Shown here: piece after piece, positions 36,426-48,161 of the stretch
How the letters are laid out: each line of letters opens with the position of its first letter
Position numbering within the stretch: the stretch's first letter is position 1
NCBI RefSeq assembly: GCF_011075055.1
Contig: NC_058151.1
Span: 13,459,800-13,523,799 of the forward strand
Source: Mangifera indica
Taxonomy: Eukaryota > Streptophyta > Magnoliopsida > Sapindales > Anacardiaceae
Length of the DNA: 64,000 bases
Direction of reading: 5' to 3'
The notes under the pieces: generated by a model
Told to the model about the DNA's origin: nothing
The model's database searches: none
The model's input: only the letters and a program-made list of their open reading frames with translations
Translations under genes and position numbers: made by a program

Positions 36426-37672
36426 GGGGGGGGGGGGGGGGGGGGGGGGTATTAGTAATGATATAACTAATATTAATCTTATTACATATTATATAAAATG
36501 ACAAAAATACTTTGTAAATATTATAACTAACATTTGAGTTTGATGAATTAGTGAAAATATAAACTTTTTAACTTTAAATAATAAGAAATAATCGATTAAT
36601 CAAAGTTCGAACGAGAGATAGTTATTTAGCCTTTCCGAAAAGCAAACTCAATAAAAATCAAACAATTAAAATCATGCAATGTCTAATTGGACACCAATTC
36701 TTCAAATAGGGAAAGAAATCACGCCATGGAAGGAAACTTTGTAGCCCATCAAAACGACATCATATAAACAATTTGTCATTTGTTGGTATTTCATTACAAA
36801 ATCATTCTTATTTTTGTATTACTTTATTTGTTTAATTTCTTTCCATTCCAAGATAAATTAAAAAAAAGCATCCTCCACTTTGATTCAAAGTTGCACCACA
36901 AAATTCGTGGGTTATAAATGAACCATTAATCTTTTATGGATATTATTATTATTATTAGTAGTTGCGATGAGTGATTAGTCTAATAATTATTCAAATAAGT
37001 AGGTTAAAATTTTGATTGTGACATATCATTAATAAATTTCAACTCATATTTTCCTTGTTTAATTGTCATTTTCATCAGTCAAGCTATCTCAAACGTCACA
37101 AAAAAAGAGTAGGGTGTTAAGAAATGGTTAAGAATGAGAAACATTGCCAAAAGAACGTCAGATAAGACAATCATTTGCCGAAAAAACTTATTGAAAAATT
37201 AAAACCCTAAAAGAAAAATATAACTTTTTAAAACTTAAATCTTGAAAAAATTGTTAATTTTTAGAATTTAAAAAGAAAATAAGATAAATTTTATTTTATT
37301 TTACTGTTATTAGTAAAATGACAATTTTATTCTTAGAACTAACGAATTTGTTAACATTAACAATTTATCAGTGAATATTTAAGTTTTTGAAACTTATTAA
37401 GGAGGAGTTTATGAATTCACTAGTCTTAATTTTTTTTATGGATATTATTATTGTTATTGTTAGTTGTGTAATATGTTGTCAATAAATTTTAAATTCATAT
37501 TTTTTTTGTTGCTTATATATGTTATTTTTATTACTTAAGCTATCTACTCGTATATTAATAATTAGGATTATCTTGTCAACCTTTAATGAAAAGAAATAAA
37601 AATTTTAAAATTGAAAAACCCATCTGCGCAAATCGACAGCTATTATTTAATAGTGGAAGGTAAAAAAAAAAA
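35994..37672. other. AT-rich spacer with poly-G tract and transposon relics
   Basis: No gene is supported. It holds an extreme G run (listed separately) and a decayed right-arm-like stretch of the foldback family near 37,170-37,420, recognised from CCCTAAAAG, TTTTAAAACTTAAATCTTG and TTGTTAATTTTTAG blocks. The right end is the start of the duplicated segment. Confidence 0.45.
36367..36449 (+). repeat. Poly-G tract, 83 nt, with three T interruptions
   Basis: Positions 36,367-36,449 are all G except T at 36,383, 36,391 and 36,425. It is flanked by ordinary AT-rich sequence. Such a run can form G-quadruplexes, but runs this long are also typical of polymerase or two-colour sequencing artefacts in assemblies. 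Confidence 0.9.
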
Positions 37673-37899
37673 AAATCACAAAATGCGTCATCAACTTTAT
37701 AGGGTCTAATCCCAATTGACTTACTTTAATTCGAACGAAAAATATTTATAATATATATTTGGTTGAATTTGATTTGAATTAAATTTAAATTAAACATAAT
37801 TCAAGATTACGTTATTTGATTCGAGTTCTCAAATAATTATACACCAAAATTCAGTCTACTGGAATCTTAAATAAAATGCCCTAAATTGGTCTCCACTCA

Positions 37900-38230
37900 C
37901 ATATAAAAACAAAACCAACAAAACCCTTTTCGCCATTCCTTTTACAACCTGACTCTTCGTCTCTCTTTTCGGTCGCCATAGGGTTTGATTTTTAGGGTTT
38001 CAGCCACAAACCCATTTGCAGAAGCGCCTTCACTTGATGGGTTTCTTTTTGTTTCGCTTTTTCAGATCGAACAGATTCAGGATATTTGCACTGTACTGAG
38101 GCACCGTGAACATTGATCTATCGAGCGGTTGCCTAATCTTGATGTGCAGAAATGAATATAAGGGTTGCGCTTTGCAGCTTAAACTTACATGTTTCTGCTG
38201 CCTGTAATGCCCTCACATTGATTCATCTCC
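37900..38230 (+). other. Promoter and leader-like block conserved in both duplicate copies
   Basis: TATAAAA at 37,902-37,908 is followed by a pyrimidine-rich stretch (CTTTTCGCCATTCC, CGTCTCTCTTTTCGG), then sequence very similar to 45,722-46,030 in copy B. It looks like a plant core promoter with a 5' leader, possibly with an intron (TTTTTCAGATCGAAC). No open frame or recognised RNA follows, so it is either a gene relic or an unrecognised non-coding transcript. Confidence 0.35.
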
Positions 38231-38828
38231 TGTTTTTTCAAAATCCCAACTATTTAATATAATCCCAACTATCAAAACAATATAAAGCTGAAACGAATCA
38301 ACCCCTTCCAATCGTTTTCAAACAATATTATATATCAATTCAAGTATTATATCAATAAACACGAATCAATCCAAAATTAGGTTCAGATGGAATCCATCCC
38401 ACTTACAAACACACCTATACCTACTATTGTTTTATTGAAGATTTGGAAAACTCAATTCCAGAAAGGAATTATCAGAAAGAGGAAAGCGCATGTTTTTTGT
38501 GTTTTTTTGTTGGGGTATTGGGTTTGATTCGAATGTTTGGTCAGACAGAAATTATTGAATCAACTTGATTTGAAATGATTTGACATGGTAAAGAAATTGG
38601 AAGGAATTGGTTGCTGAGTTTGGTCCAAGTGCATAATAATGATCCAGATTTTCCAAATAAAGCAGCAGATTGCATGGATCTGACTCAGTTCTGATATTCA
38701 TCACTTCAAATTAGACATGGAAGGGCCCGAACCGGCCTTTTTAGTTTGGGATGGTCAAGAAAACTGTGGGTTGTACTAAATCTGTGGGTTATCATTTGAC
38801 TCGATCTGATAAAAAATTAGTAAAAATT

Positions 38829-41800
38829 ATACCTTCTGAAGTGACACAAACTCTTGAAGTGGTATATACCCTTGAAGTAGTACAAAATCTTGAAAAATAT
38901 GAAAATAAGAATATTGAAATATCTTTAAATTATATTCATACACGAGAGATGTGGAATCGTGAAACAATTATAATTGATGATATATTTTCATTTGCAGTAG
39001 CTATTGACATTCTGAATAATGATGATTTTAAACCACGTACTGTGGTTGAGTCCAAACAAAGACATGATTGGCCTAAATGGGAAGAAGCAATTCAAACAGA
39101 ATTAGCTTCTCTAGCAAAACGTCAAGTGTTTGGGCGTGTAATTCCAACACCTCAAGACGTACAATCTATTGAATATAAATAGGTATTTATGAGAAAAATA
39201 AATGACACAATTAAATTGCTAGATATAAAGTCAGGCTTGTAGCCCCAGACTTTTCCTAATGGCCCAATATAAACTTTGATGAAACTTATGCACCTGTGAT
39301 GGATATAATCACATTCAGATATTTAATCAGTTTAACAGTCCCTAAAGGACTAGATATACGTCTAATGAATGTAGTTACTGCTTATTTGTATGAAAATTTG
39401 GATACTGAAATTTATATGAAACTCTCTGAATGATACAAATTGTCTAAAACAAAAAGAGTCAATTCAAGAGACATATATTCAATTAAATTACAACGATAAT
39501 TGTACAGATTAAAACAATCCGGACGTATGTGGTACAATTACCTCAGTGAATATTTGAAAAAAGAGGGTTATGCGAATGATCCTATATGCCCATGTGTTTT
39601 TATTAAAAGGGCAGATTCAAGATTTGCTATTATAGCAATTTATGTTGATGACATGAATTTAATTGAGACTCCTGAAGAGCTTTCAAAAACTGTTGAATAT
39701 TTGAAAAAAGAATTTGAAATGAAGGATTTGGAGAAAACAAAATATTGTTTCGGCCTGCAGATCGAGCACAATTCAAATAGAATACTTATCCATCAATCAG
39801 CGTATATTGAAAAATTATTAAAACGTTTTAATATGGATAAGACTTATCCTTTGAGCACCCAATGGTTGTTCGATCTTTTGATCCAAAAAATGACTCATTT
39901 CATCCTAAAAAAGAAGATCAAAAGATACTTGGTCCTGAAGTACTATATCTTAATGTCATTGGAGTCTTATTATATTTGGCCCAATGCACGAGACCGGATA
40001 TATCCTTCACAGTTAATTTATTGGCTCGATTTAACTCTACACCAACACGTCGTCATTGGAACGAAATTAAACATATACTCCATTACCTATGTGGGACTAG
40101 AGATTTGAGATTATTCTATTTTATCAAATCCCCTAAAAATCCTAGTTTGGTTGGATATGCAGATGCTGATTATCTTTCTGACCCCCATAAGGCCCGTTCA
40201 CATACGAGATATGTTTTTCACTTATAATGACACAATTATATCATGACGCTCCACCAAGCAGATCTTGGTTGCAACTTCTTCAAATCATTCAGAAATTTTA
40301 GCTCTTCATGAAGCCAGTTGAGAATGTATATGGTTACGGTCTGTCATCCATCATATCTGAAATGCATGCAATATTCCTTCTACAATAGACACTCTTTCCA
40401 TATTATATGAATACAATATAACATGTATAGCTCAAATTAAAGGTGGATACATCAAAGGAGACAAAGTCATTGGAACGAAATTAAACATATACTCCATTAC
40501 CTATGTGGGACTAGAGATTTGAGATTATTCTATTTTATCAAATCCCCTAAAAATCCTAGTTTGGTTGGATATGCAGATGCTGATTATCTTTCTGACCCCC
40601 ATAAGGCCCGTTCACATACGAGATATGTTTTTCACTTATAATGACACAATTATATCATGACGCTCCACCAAGCAGATCTTGGTTGCAACTTCTTCAAATC
40701 ATTCAGAAATTTTAGCTCTTCATGAAGCCAGTTGAGAATGTATATGGTTACGGTCTGTCATCCATCATATCTGAAATGCATGCAATATTCCTTCTACAAT
40801 AGACACTCTTTCCATATTATATGAATACAATATAACATGTATAGCTCAAATTAAAGGTGGATACATCAAAGGAGACAGAATCATTGGAACGAAATTAAAC
40901 ATATACTCCATTACCTATGTGGGACTAGAGATTTGAGATTATTCTATTTTATCAAATCCCTTAAAAATCCTAGTTTGGTTGGATATGCAGATGCTGATTA
41001 TCTTTCTGACCCCCATAAGGCCCGTTCACATACGAGATATGTTTTTCACTTATAATGACATAATTATATCATGACGCTCCATCAAGCAGATCTTGGTTGC
41101 AACTTCTTCAAATCATTCAGAAATTTTAGCTCTTCATGAAGCCAGTTGAGAATGTATATGGTTACGGTCTGTCATCCATCATATCTGAAATGCATGCAAT
41201 ATTCCTTCTACAATAGACACTCTTTCCATATTATATGAATACAATATAACATGTATAGCTCAAATTAAAGGTGGATACATCAAAGGAGACAGAATCATTG
41301 GAACGAAATTAAACATATACTCCATTACCTATGTGGGACTAGAGATTTGAGATTATTCTATTTTATCAAATCCCCTAAAAATCCTAGTTTGGTTGGATAT
41401 GCAGATGCTGATTATCTTTCTGACCCCCATAAGACCCGTTCACATACGAGATATGTTTTTCACTTATAATGACACAATTATATCATGACGCTCCACCAAG
41501 CAGATCTTGGTTGCAACTTCTTCAAATCATTCAGAAATTTTAGCTCTTCATGAAGCCAGTTGAGAATGTATATGGTTACGGTCTGTCATCCATCATATCT
41601 GAAATGCATGCAATATTCCTTCTACAATAGACACTCTTTCCATATTATATGAATACAATATAACATGTATAGCTCAAATTAAAGGTGGATACATCAAAGG
41701 AGACAGAATCAAACATATCTCACCGAAGTTCTTTTATACTCATGAGTTCCAACAGAGCAAAAAAATTGATTTCAAGCAAATAAGATCCAGTAAGAATCTT

Positions 41801-41893
41801 ACAGATTTGTTCACTAAGATACTGCCGACATTAATATTTGAGAAGTTAGTGTATAACATTGGTATGCGACGGCTCAACAAGCAATCAAGTTAA
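38829..41893 (+). pseudogene. Decayed copia pol (reverse transcriptase and RNase H)
   Basis: Fragments of copia pol follow each other in different frames. The start of the reverse transcriptase (RQRHDWPKWEEAIQTELASL-like; one residue may differ) is at about 39,040-39,180. Stops break the next 320 bp. The palm follows at 39,500-39,880 with the catalytic IYVDDMN motif, then a frameshift, then CTRPDISFTVNLLARFNS and the RNase H start at 39,862-40,227. After the internal 414-bp array, the C-terminus (NLTDLFTKILPT, IGMRRL) ends at the stop codon at 41,891-41,893. Multiple stops and shifts mean it cannot be functional. Confidence 0.88.
40053..41708 (+). repeat. Tandem array, 4 x 414 bp, inside copia RNase H
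   Basis: Units begin at 40,053, 40,467, 40,881 and 41,295, each starting TCATTGGAACGAAATTAAAC and ending GGAGACA(A/G)A. By eye they differ at only a few positions. The unit is 138 codons long, so the frame is kept from copy to copy, but each unit carries the same frameshift and stop. The amplification therefore happened after the element was already dead. Confidence 0.95.
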
Positions 41894-41963
41894 TCCTACA
41901 ACAAAGAGAGGGAGCATTCATCAGACAAAAGTATGAAGTTTCTCAAATATTGGACAAAAGGTG

Positions 41964-43385
41964 TGTTGACTCAAGGAGTCATTATGCTCTTATTTTGATG
42001 ATAACAAACTAATATGTCCCTTCGCATATTAACTAATGATTTTACTTGAGTATGTGTTTAGATTGCAAGAATTAATTTAGTGCACTTGAAGAAGTTTCAA
42101 GATGAAAATGAAGACAAGACTTAAGTGAAGAATTCTTGAAGATTTGAAGTAAAACTCAAGTTTAGGTAGACATGTTTGTAATGTGGAGCATTTATTTTGA
42201 TTAGAATATTTATTTGCATGAGATAGCTCACTTGAAAACTCATTTTTATATCTTTCACATTTTGGGTTAAAATGTCATTTTTCAAACTTATTGGGTTAAG
42301 CAAAGTTTTTCACTAAAGTTTATTAATTCATTTTAAAATGATGAAGTTTTGTGAACTACATTTTCATATCTTAAAGTTGGTTTTGAAAGAATTTTCAAAA
42401 AAGGGTTAAATTGTCATTTTTCAAAGTTTTAGGGGTCAAATTGATTTTTGAAAATTTAGGGGGTAAAATACAATAAAATTCGGTCGACCGAATTTGACCG
42501 ACCGAATCAGCTACTGAATTATCCAAAAGCCATGTATTTTGGCTTCAGAAATTCAGTCGACCGAATTTTGGTTTGAATTTTTCCAACGGCTAGTGCCACG
42601 TAAGCTCCACAGAAGTGCCACGTCACATCCGGTTGACTGAATTCCATCCGATCGACCGAATTGTGCATTTTCTGGAAAACTAAAACGGTTATCTTTGTGC
42701 ACAACGGTAACTTTCCTTATTTTCCCCTATATAAACCCAATCAATTTCATTCGAAAACAACTTTTGCCACCAAGAACTTTCACATATTTGAGAGCAAATT
42801 AATTTTGAGCTATTTACTTGCAAATTCTTCTCTCTAATCAAAACCCTTGCTCATACACTTTGTAATTTCATTTGCATTGGGTTGTACGAAGCTTTAACTT
42901 TCATATACACTCTTGAGAGAGATTATATTTCAATTTCATATTAAAATTCGTGTTATAAAAGAGTGAGGTTCGTTCTTGGAGAGATTAGAAAATTTCTTGT
43001 GAGAGAAATTGAGTTTCAACATTTGTAAAAGTTAATAACACCTTGGAAGCTATTTTGGTTGTGAAGAAAAGCTTGGTTGAGGTTTTAATCAACCAAGGAT
43101 TAGTGGAATACTCCAAGGGAGAAAGCTTGGAGGAGTGGACGTAGGCCGGGTTGAGCCGAACCACTATACATCGCGTGTTTGATTTTCTCTTCCCTTAAAC
43201 TTATATTTTATGTTATGTTATTTTGATTGTATTGATTATTTGAAATATTTTAGTTATTTTCATACATTGGATTAAAAATAGGCAACATAATTTGATTTGA
43301 ATAAATTGCTTTAATTATCAAATTTGGTAAAGATAGTTTTAAAGTTGCCTAATTCAGCCCCCCTCTTAGGCCATTCGATCCTACA
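41964..43385 (+). mobile_element. Solo LTR, 1,422 bp, 5-bp TSD AGGTG
   Basis: The element starts TGTTGACTCAAGGAG and ends CCATTCGATCCTACA, with the TG...CA ends of LTRs. It is flanked on both sides by AGGTG (41,959-41,963 and 43,386-43,390). Removing it restores continuous copia 3' sequence. Inside are a TATATAAA box at 42,728-42,735 and several GGTCGACCGAATT-like words around 42,480-42,660. The CCCCCCTCTTAGG end resembles LTRs of the large SIRE/Maximus copia lineage. No internal domain remains, so it most likely arose by recombination between two LTRs. Confidence 0.88.
42728..42735 (+). promoter_or_regulatory. TATA box of the solo LTR
   Basis: TATATAAA in the context CCCCTATATAAACCCAATC, about 765 bp into the LTR, the expected position for a U3/R boundary in a long plant LTR. 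It could still drive transcription rightward. Confidence 0.5.
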
Positions 43386-43923
43386 AGGTGCACTGTACTC
43401 TTTTTTCCTTCACTAGGTTTTGTCCCACTGAGTTTTTCTTGTAAGGTTTTTAATGATGCAGTTTAAGCACGTCTAACGCCAACTTACAGGACATTTAATA
43501 ATTATGTTCCTTTGCTTTGGTTTTTATCCCACTTGGTTTTACCTTAGCAAGATTAATATAATTATCTGTAAGTGGTGAAAATTCAATGAGGAATATTATA
43601 TATGATGAATTTTTCCACCACATGATTTGATTTTGACCATTTTATAATATGAATACATTAATGGCCTTGGAGGATTAGGTTTGAAAATTGTCATCTACTT
43701 GTTTGGAGGGGCAGCCAAGATTTCTATAAATAGCACCCCCTCCTTCACTTCATTGCATATACATTTTCTTCTCTTCTCTAGAAATTATATTTTGCTTTGG
43801 CTCTCTTCCTCTTCTTTCTTCTTTAATTTATTTATCATTTTATATTTATGTATTATATTCATAACAAAAAATATATAATTTAGAGGCTAACCTATAAAAA
43901 CATGCGGATTGACCGATCAAAAT

Positions 43924-44495
43924 TAGAGATGACAATTTGCCCCCGACTTTAGGGGCCCCGACCCTCCCCGATCCTAATCGGGAGGGGATTTCTCGATAAA
44001 AATGGGGACAGGGACGGGGACGGGGACGGGATGAAAAAAATCTCTGCAATCGGGGACGGGACGGGCCGGGGATGGGGATACATGTGTCCCCTCCCCACCC
44101 CTATCCACATCCCTTTATATTAATATATTTATTTAAAATACTAATATATTTTTATAGTTTTAAATTATTTATATTTTTCAAATTTTTTTAGGTTTTTGTT
44201 ATGTATATTAAAAGAGTTAATATATTATATTTACGATATTTGAAATAGTAGATTAATTTTAATCTTGCTTAATTTTGTTATTTAATATATTTATATTGTA
44301 TTTATAAGATAAAAATAATATATATTTTTTTGCGGGTATGAGAGGGGATTTTTCCCCGCAGGGAGGGGGATGGGGAGAGGATTTTTCTTTACGGAGAGAA
44401 GATAGAGAATCATTTTTATCTCCGTAATGAGGATGAGTCGGGGATGGGGACGGGGATTGAGATCCCCTCTTCGCCCCTCCCCATTCTCATCCCTA
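43924..44495. mobile_element. hAT-type MITE, 8-bp TSD ATCAAAA(T/G)
   Basis: Left end TAGAGATGACAATTTGCCCC, right end (reverse complement) TTAGGGATGAGAATGGGGAG. Flanks are ATCAAAAT (43,916-43,923) and ATCAAAAG (44,496-44,503), which agree at seven of eight positions. Subterminal regions are strikingly G-rich (GGGGACGGGGACGGGG) around an AT-rich centre. The corresponding site in copy B near 48,025 (ACCGATTGGAAGTCAACG) lacks it. The TAGGGATG terminus and 8-bp duplication fit non-autonomous hAT elements. Confidence 0.8.
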
Positions 44496-44671
44496 ATCAA
44501 AAGATAACGAAAGCAGCGTTTAATGGTTTTAGGTTGTACCACAAACCTAGCCATGTTTGTAGACTAGCTCAGCACTGGAAGCCTGTCAATTCATAACTTT
44601 TGGACACTTCAACTTGTGTCAGATTTGCCTCCCTGTAGCCCACTATGGAGTCTATTTGAAATTGTCTTTTA

Positions 44672-45151
44672 GGGGGTGTTTGGTTTGGGTAATATTTGAT
44701 TACTAAAATAGAAAGATTACTTTGAAGATAGATTACTTAGAAGATTATTGGGTATAAATGATTACTATGTTTGATAAAATTTTATAGGTATAAATAATTA
44801 TTGTGTTTGGTTGAAGGTAATAAAAGATTACTAGTAAATTTTTTTACTTAAATGCCTTTGAATATAATTATTTTTAAATATTTTTTATATTATTTGTCAT
44901 ATTAATTAAAAATAAATTTATTTTTATCTCAAAAAATTAATAAATAATAATTTTTCTATAATTAACTCAAGATTATCTCAGTAATCTTTAAATACCTAAG
45001 GTGAAGGTGATAATCAGATTACCACCTATATTACCTGCCACATCAGTATTGGTAATAGAAGATTATTGTAATCTTTTATTACTGACAAACCAAACAAATG
45101 AATAAAAGATAGATTATCAAGGTAATCTTGAAAACCCTCAACCAAACGCAC
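44672..45151. mobile_element. MITE with GGGGGTGTTTGGTTTGGGTA end
   Basis: The left end GGGGGTGTTTGGTTTGGGTA and the right end CAACCAAACGCAC are inverted complements, and the inside has inverted AGATTACTxxx/xxxAGTAATCT words. It is about 480 bp. Target repeats are unclear. A decayed relative (GGGAGCATTTAGTTTAGGTA) lies at about 46,452-46,690 in copy B. Confidence 0.65.
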
Positions 45152-45172
45152 GTGTGGAGTTGAAATTGTGAA

Positions 45173-45330
45173 AAGTCCAAAAGACTTATTCCCACTCAAG
45201 ATTTACTGCATTTATCAAATTATATCTATGAGTTAAAAAAATTCAAATACTCATTTATAATCTAATTTTTATTAAATTTTTTAGTTAATTATAAAAATTA
45301 TTTTATTTTTAATATTAAAATAAATAAAAA
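45173..45330. mobile_element. Foldback-MULE left arm cut by the duplication breakpoint
   Basis: After the flank GTGGAGTTGAAATTGTGAAAA, the sequence GTCCAAAAGACTTATTCCCA starts the arm. The same flank precedes the full element at 48,162 in copy B, so the insertion predates the duplication. The arm stops in an A-run where copy B begins. Confidence 0.8.
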
Positions 45331-45721
45331 AATCACAAAATGCATCGTCAACTTTATAGGGTCTAATCCCAATTGATTTACTTTGATTCCAACGAAAAAT
45401 ATTTATAATGCATATTCGGTTGGATTTGATTTAAATCAAATTTAAATTAAACATAATTCAAGGTTACGTGATTTGATTCGAGTTCTCAAATAATTCAATC
45501 CAAATTCCCAGTTGCACACAGAACCTTGATTTTGTCTTAACACCCGTCAATAAACAATTATATACCCTAATCAAAACTCAAAATTTAAAGATTTCATCAT
45601 GGCCGTCCAATCTAGATCTTCCAATTCAACAGTTGATCCAACCATCACAACATAAATTATACACCAAAATTCAGTCTACTGGAATCTTAAATAAAATGCC
45701 CTAAATTGGTCTCCACTCACA

Positions 45722-46030
45722 TATAAAAACAAACCAACAAAACCATTTTCGCCATTCCTTTTACAACCTGGCTATTCGTCTCTCTTTTCGGTCACCACAA
45801 ACCCATTTGCAGAAGCGGCTTCACTTGATGGGTTTCTTTTTGTTTCGCTTTTTCAGATCGAACAGATTCAGGATATTTGCACTGTACTGAGGCACCGTGA
45901 ACATTGATCTATCGAGCGGTTGCCTAATCTTGATGTGCAGAAATGAATATAGGGGTTGCGCTTTGTAGCTTAAACTTACATGTTTCTGCTGCCTGTAATG
46001 CCCTCACATTGATTCATCTCCTGTTTTTTC
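45722..46030 (+). other. Copy B of the promoter and leader-like block
   Basis: The TATAAAA box at 45,722-45,728, the pyrimidine-rich leader and the stretch GATCTATCGAGCGGTTGCCT are kept, but the TAGGGTTTGATTTTTAGGGTT segment of copy A is deleted. No coding frame follows. Confidence 0.35.
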
Positions 46031-47090
46031 AAAGTCCCAACTATTTAATACCATGTATATACCAATGTTCTAGGTACAAAATACGTATTATATATATATA
46101 TTATAAAATGATATATGTGTAATAAGACATACTGAATTAATATAATATAATAAAGATATCATACACTTTACCGATATAGAATAATACAACTTTAAAAAAA
46201 AAAATACAAGAGGATTATATATTAAAATTTTAGTGGTATTTATAATATTTTTCAAAATAATCATACGTTAATTATAATTTTTATTATTTTATTTTTAAAA
46301 AATAAATCAAACAATATACAAATATAATTGAAATTCCTCAGCGATTGATAAATAAAGGTAGTTTTGATCCAAATCGATTTTGTACTGAGTCGATCATTCC
46401 ATTTAAGCAATTGGATTTTAGAGTTTTTTTATGGTATTATTAAAATCATTTAGGGAGCATTTAGTTTAGGTAATTTTTTCTTATCAAAATTAAAATATTA
46501 GTTTAAAGATAGATTATTTATAAGATTATTGAATTATATATAAATGATTATTGTATTTAATTAAAAATAATAAAAAAATATTAATAAATTATTTTATTTA
46601 AATGTTTTTAGATATTTTTTAATATTTAAAATAAAAATAATAATATGATTAACACAAATATTACTTATCACATCATCAAAATAATATAAAAGTAAAATGA
46701 AATAACCCCTTTTAATTGTTTTCAAATGATATTATACATCAATTTAACCTAAGTATTATGCTTATGAACACGAATCGATCCAAAATTAGGTTAAAATGGA
46801 ATCCATCCCACTTACAAACACACCTATACCTACTATTGTTTTATTGAAGATTTGGAAAACTCAATTCCAGAAAGGAATGATCAAAAAGAGGAAAGCGCAT
46901 GTTTTTTGTGTGTTTTTTGTCTGGGTATTGGATCTGATTTGAATGTTTGGTCAGACAGAAATTATTGAATCAACTTGATTTGACATGGTGAAGAAATTGG
47001 AAGGAATTGGTTGCTGGGTTTGGTCCAAGTGTATGATAATGATACAGATTTTCCAAACAAAGCAGCAGATTGCTGGCTCAGTTCTGATAT

Positions 47091-47814
47091 GGCCAAAGGA
47101 CTATTTCCCACCGAAGATACGCTTTTTCTACAAATCCTTATCTGTTAACTTTGAAAAACTCATTTATCTACCTATGAGTTGTTAAAAAAAAGGGTAGATT
47201 GACAGATTCAAGAGTAAAATCATTATTTTATCTGTAATATGAAAAATAAGTTTAAATTTAATTTATTTTTTATCCCTAAACCCTAAAAACTAACACTTTT
47301 TCCTCAACACAAGTTTTCAACAATTGCATATTCCCCCCTAGGGTTTCCAAATTCAGATCCAATTTTTTCGACAATGACCGGTGCTCTCCAGACGGCCCCT
47401 CCTTCCGACCGTGTGGCCTCTGACGCTCCTAGGTGTCATTATCGACGAAGACGTCATCTTCATCTCTGACGAAGATGATTCGTCTTCATCTCAATGAAGA
47501 CGTCTAGGAGCATCGGAGGCCGCATAGTCGGAAGGAGGTGCAGTCGAGGAGAGAGAGTAGGTGTTTGGAGAGCACCAGTCGTCGTTGAAAAAATTGAATC
47601 TGAAGTTTGGAAACCCTAGGGGGGAAAATACGATTTTTAAAAACTTGGGTTGGGGGGAAAGTATTAGTTTTTAAGGATTTGAGAGGGAAAATGATATGAG
47701 CAACGAACTCAGTTAATTTTAATGGTCTATGGGTGGGTAAATAGGTTTTTTAAAATTAACGAAAAAAAACTTTGAGAATTCATCATAGTTTGGGTGGGAA
47801 ATAGTCCTTTGGCC
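47091..47814. mobile_element. Foldback MULE with preserved empty site
   Basis: Left end GGCCAAAGGACTATTTCCCA, right end TGGGAAATAGTCCTTTGGCC. The flanks are TTCTGATAT (47,082-47,090) and TTTGATAT (47,815-47,822), a 9-bp duplication with one base lost on the right. Copy A carries the single TTCTGATAT (38,689-38,697) followed directly by TCATCACTTCAAA, the pre-insertion state. The core is a strong inverted repeat: GGTGCTCTCCAGACGG pairs with the terminal GGAGAGCACC, and GACGCTCCTAGG with GTCTAGGAGC. Confidence 0.93.
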
Positions 47815-48161
47815 TTTGATATTCATCACTTCAAATTAGACATGGAAGGCGCCGAGCCGGCCCTGAAGACCTTTTTGGTTTGGAATGGTGAAGAAAAATG
47901 TGGCTTGTACTAAGTCTGGGTTGCACTAATTCTGTGGGTTATCATTTGACTCGATCTGAGAAAAAATTAGTAAAAATTAAAAAATATATAATTTAGAGGC
48001 TAACCTATAAAAACATACGGATTGACCGATTGGAAGTCAACGAAAGCAGAGTTTAAGGGTTTTAGGTTGTACCGTAAACCAAGCCATGTTTGTAGATTGG
48101 CTCAGCACTGGTTGCCTGTCAATTTTAACTTGTGGATAGTGTGGAGTTGAAATTGTGAAAA

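Larger units (their letters stand above)
38829..43866 (+). mobile_element. 5'-truncated Ty1/copia retrotransposon with nested solo LTR
   Basis: Copy B of the duplication preserves the uninterrupted sequence (AGTAAAAATTA joined to AAAATATATAATTTAGAGG, junction near 47,979), which places the limits. The 5' LTR, gag, protease and integrase are missing. What remains is the reverse transcriptase-RNase H part of pol, a purine-rich tract (AAAGAGAGGGAG, 41,903-41,914) and 3' sequence typical of copia LTRs (TTCACTAGGTTTTGTCCCAC and the following repeats). A solo LTR of another family splits this 3' region. No 5-bp target repeat is evident, consistent with loss of the 5' end. Confidence 0.85.
37673..45330 (+). 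repeat. Segmental tandem duplication, copy A
   Basis: From AATCACAAAATGCGTCATCA onward this copy aligns with the segment starting at 45,331, an offset of 7,658 bp. It includes the promoter-like block at about 37,850-38,230, the block ending CTGATATTCATCACTTCAAA (38,689 onward) and the tail at 44,500-44,570. It has grown through a copia element with a nested solo LTR, a hAT-type element and a MITE, none present in copy B. It ends inside the left arm of a foldback MULE (45,173-45,330), where it is fused to the start of copy B across a run of A. Confidence 0.88.

Noticed and set aside
38829..39182. A possible host gene starting at 38,751
   Set aside because: The frame runs from duplicated spacer sequence into copia pol; copy B shows the spacer part without coding continuation.
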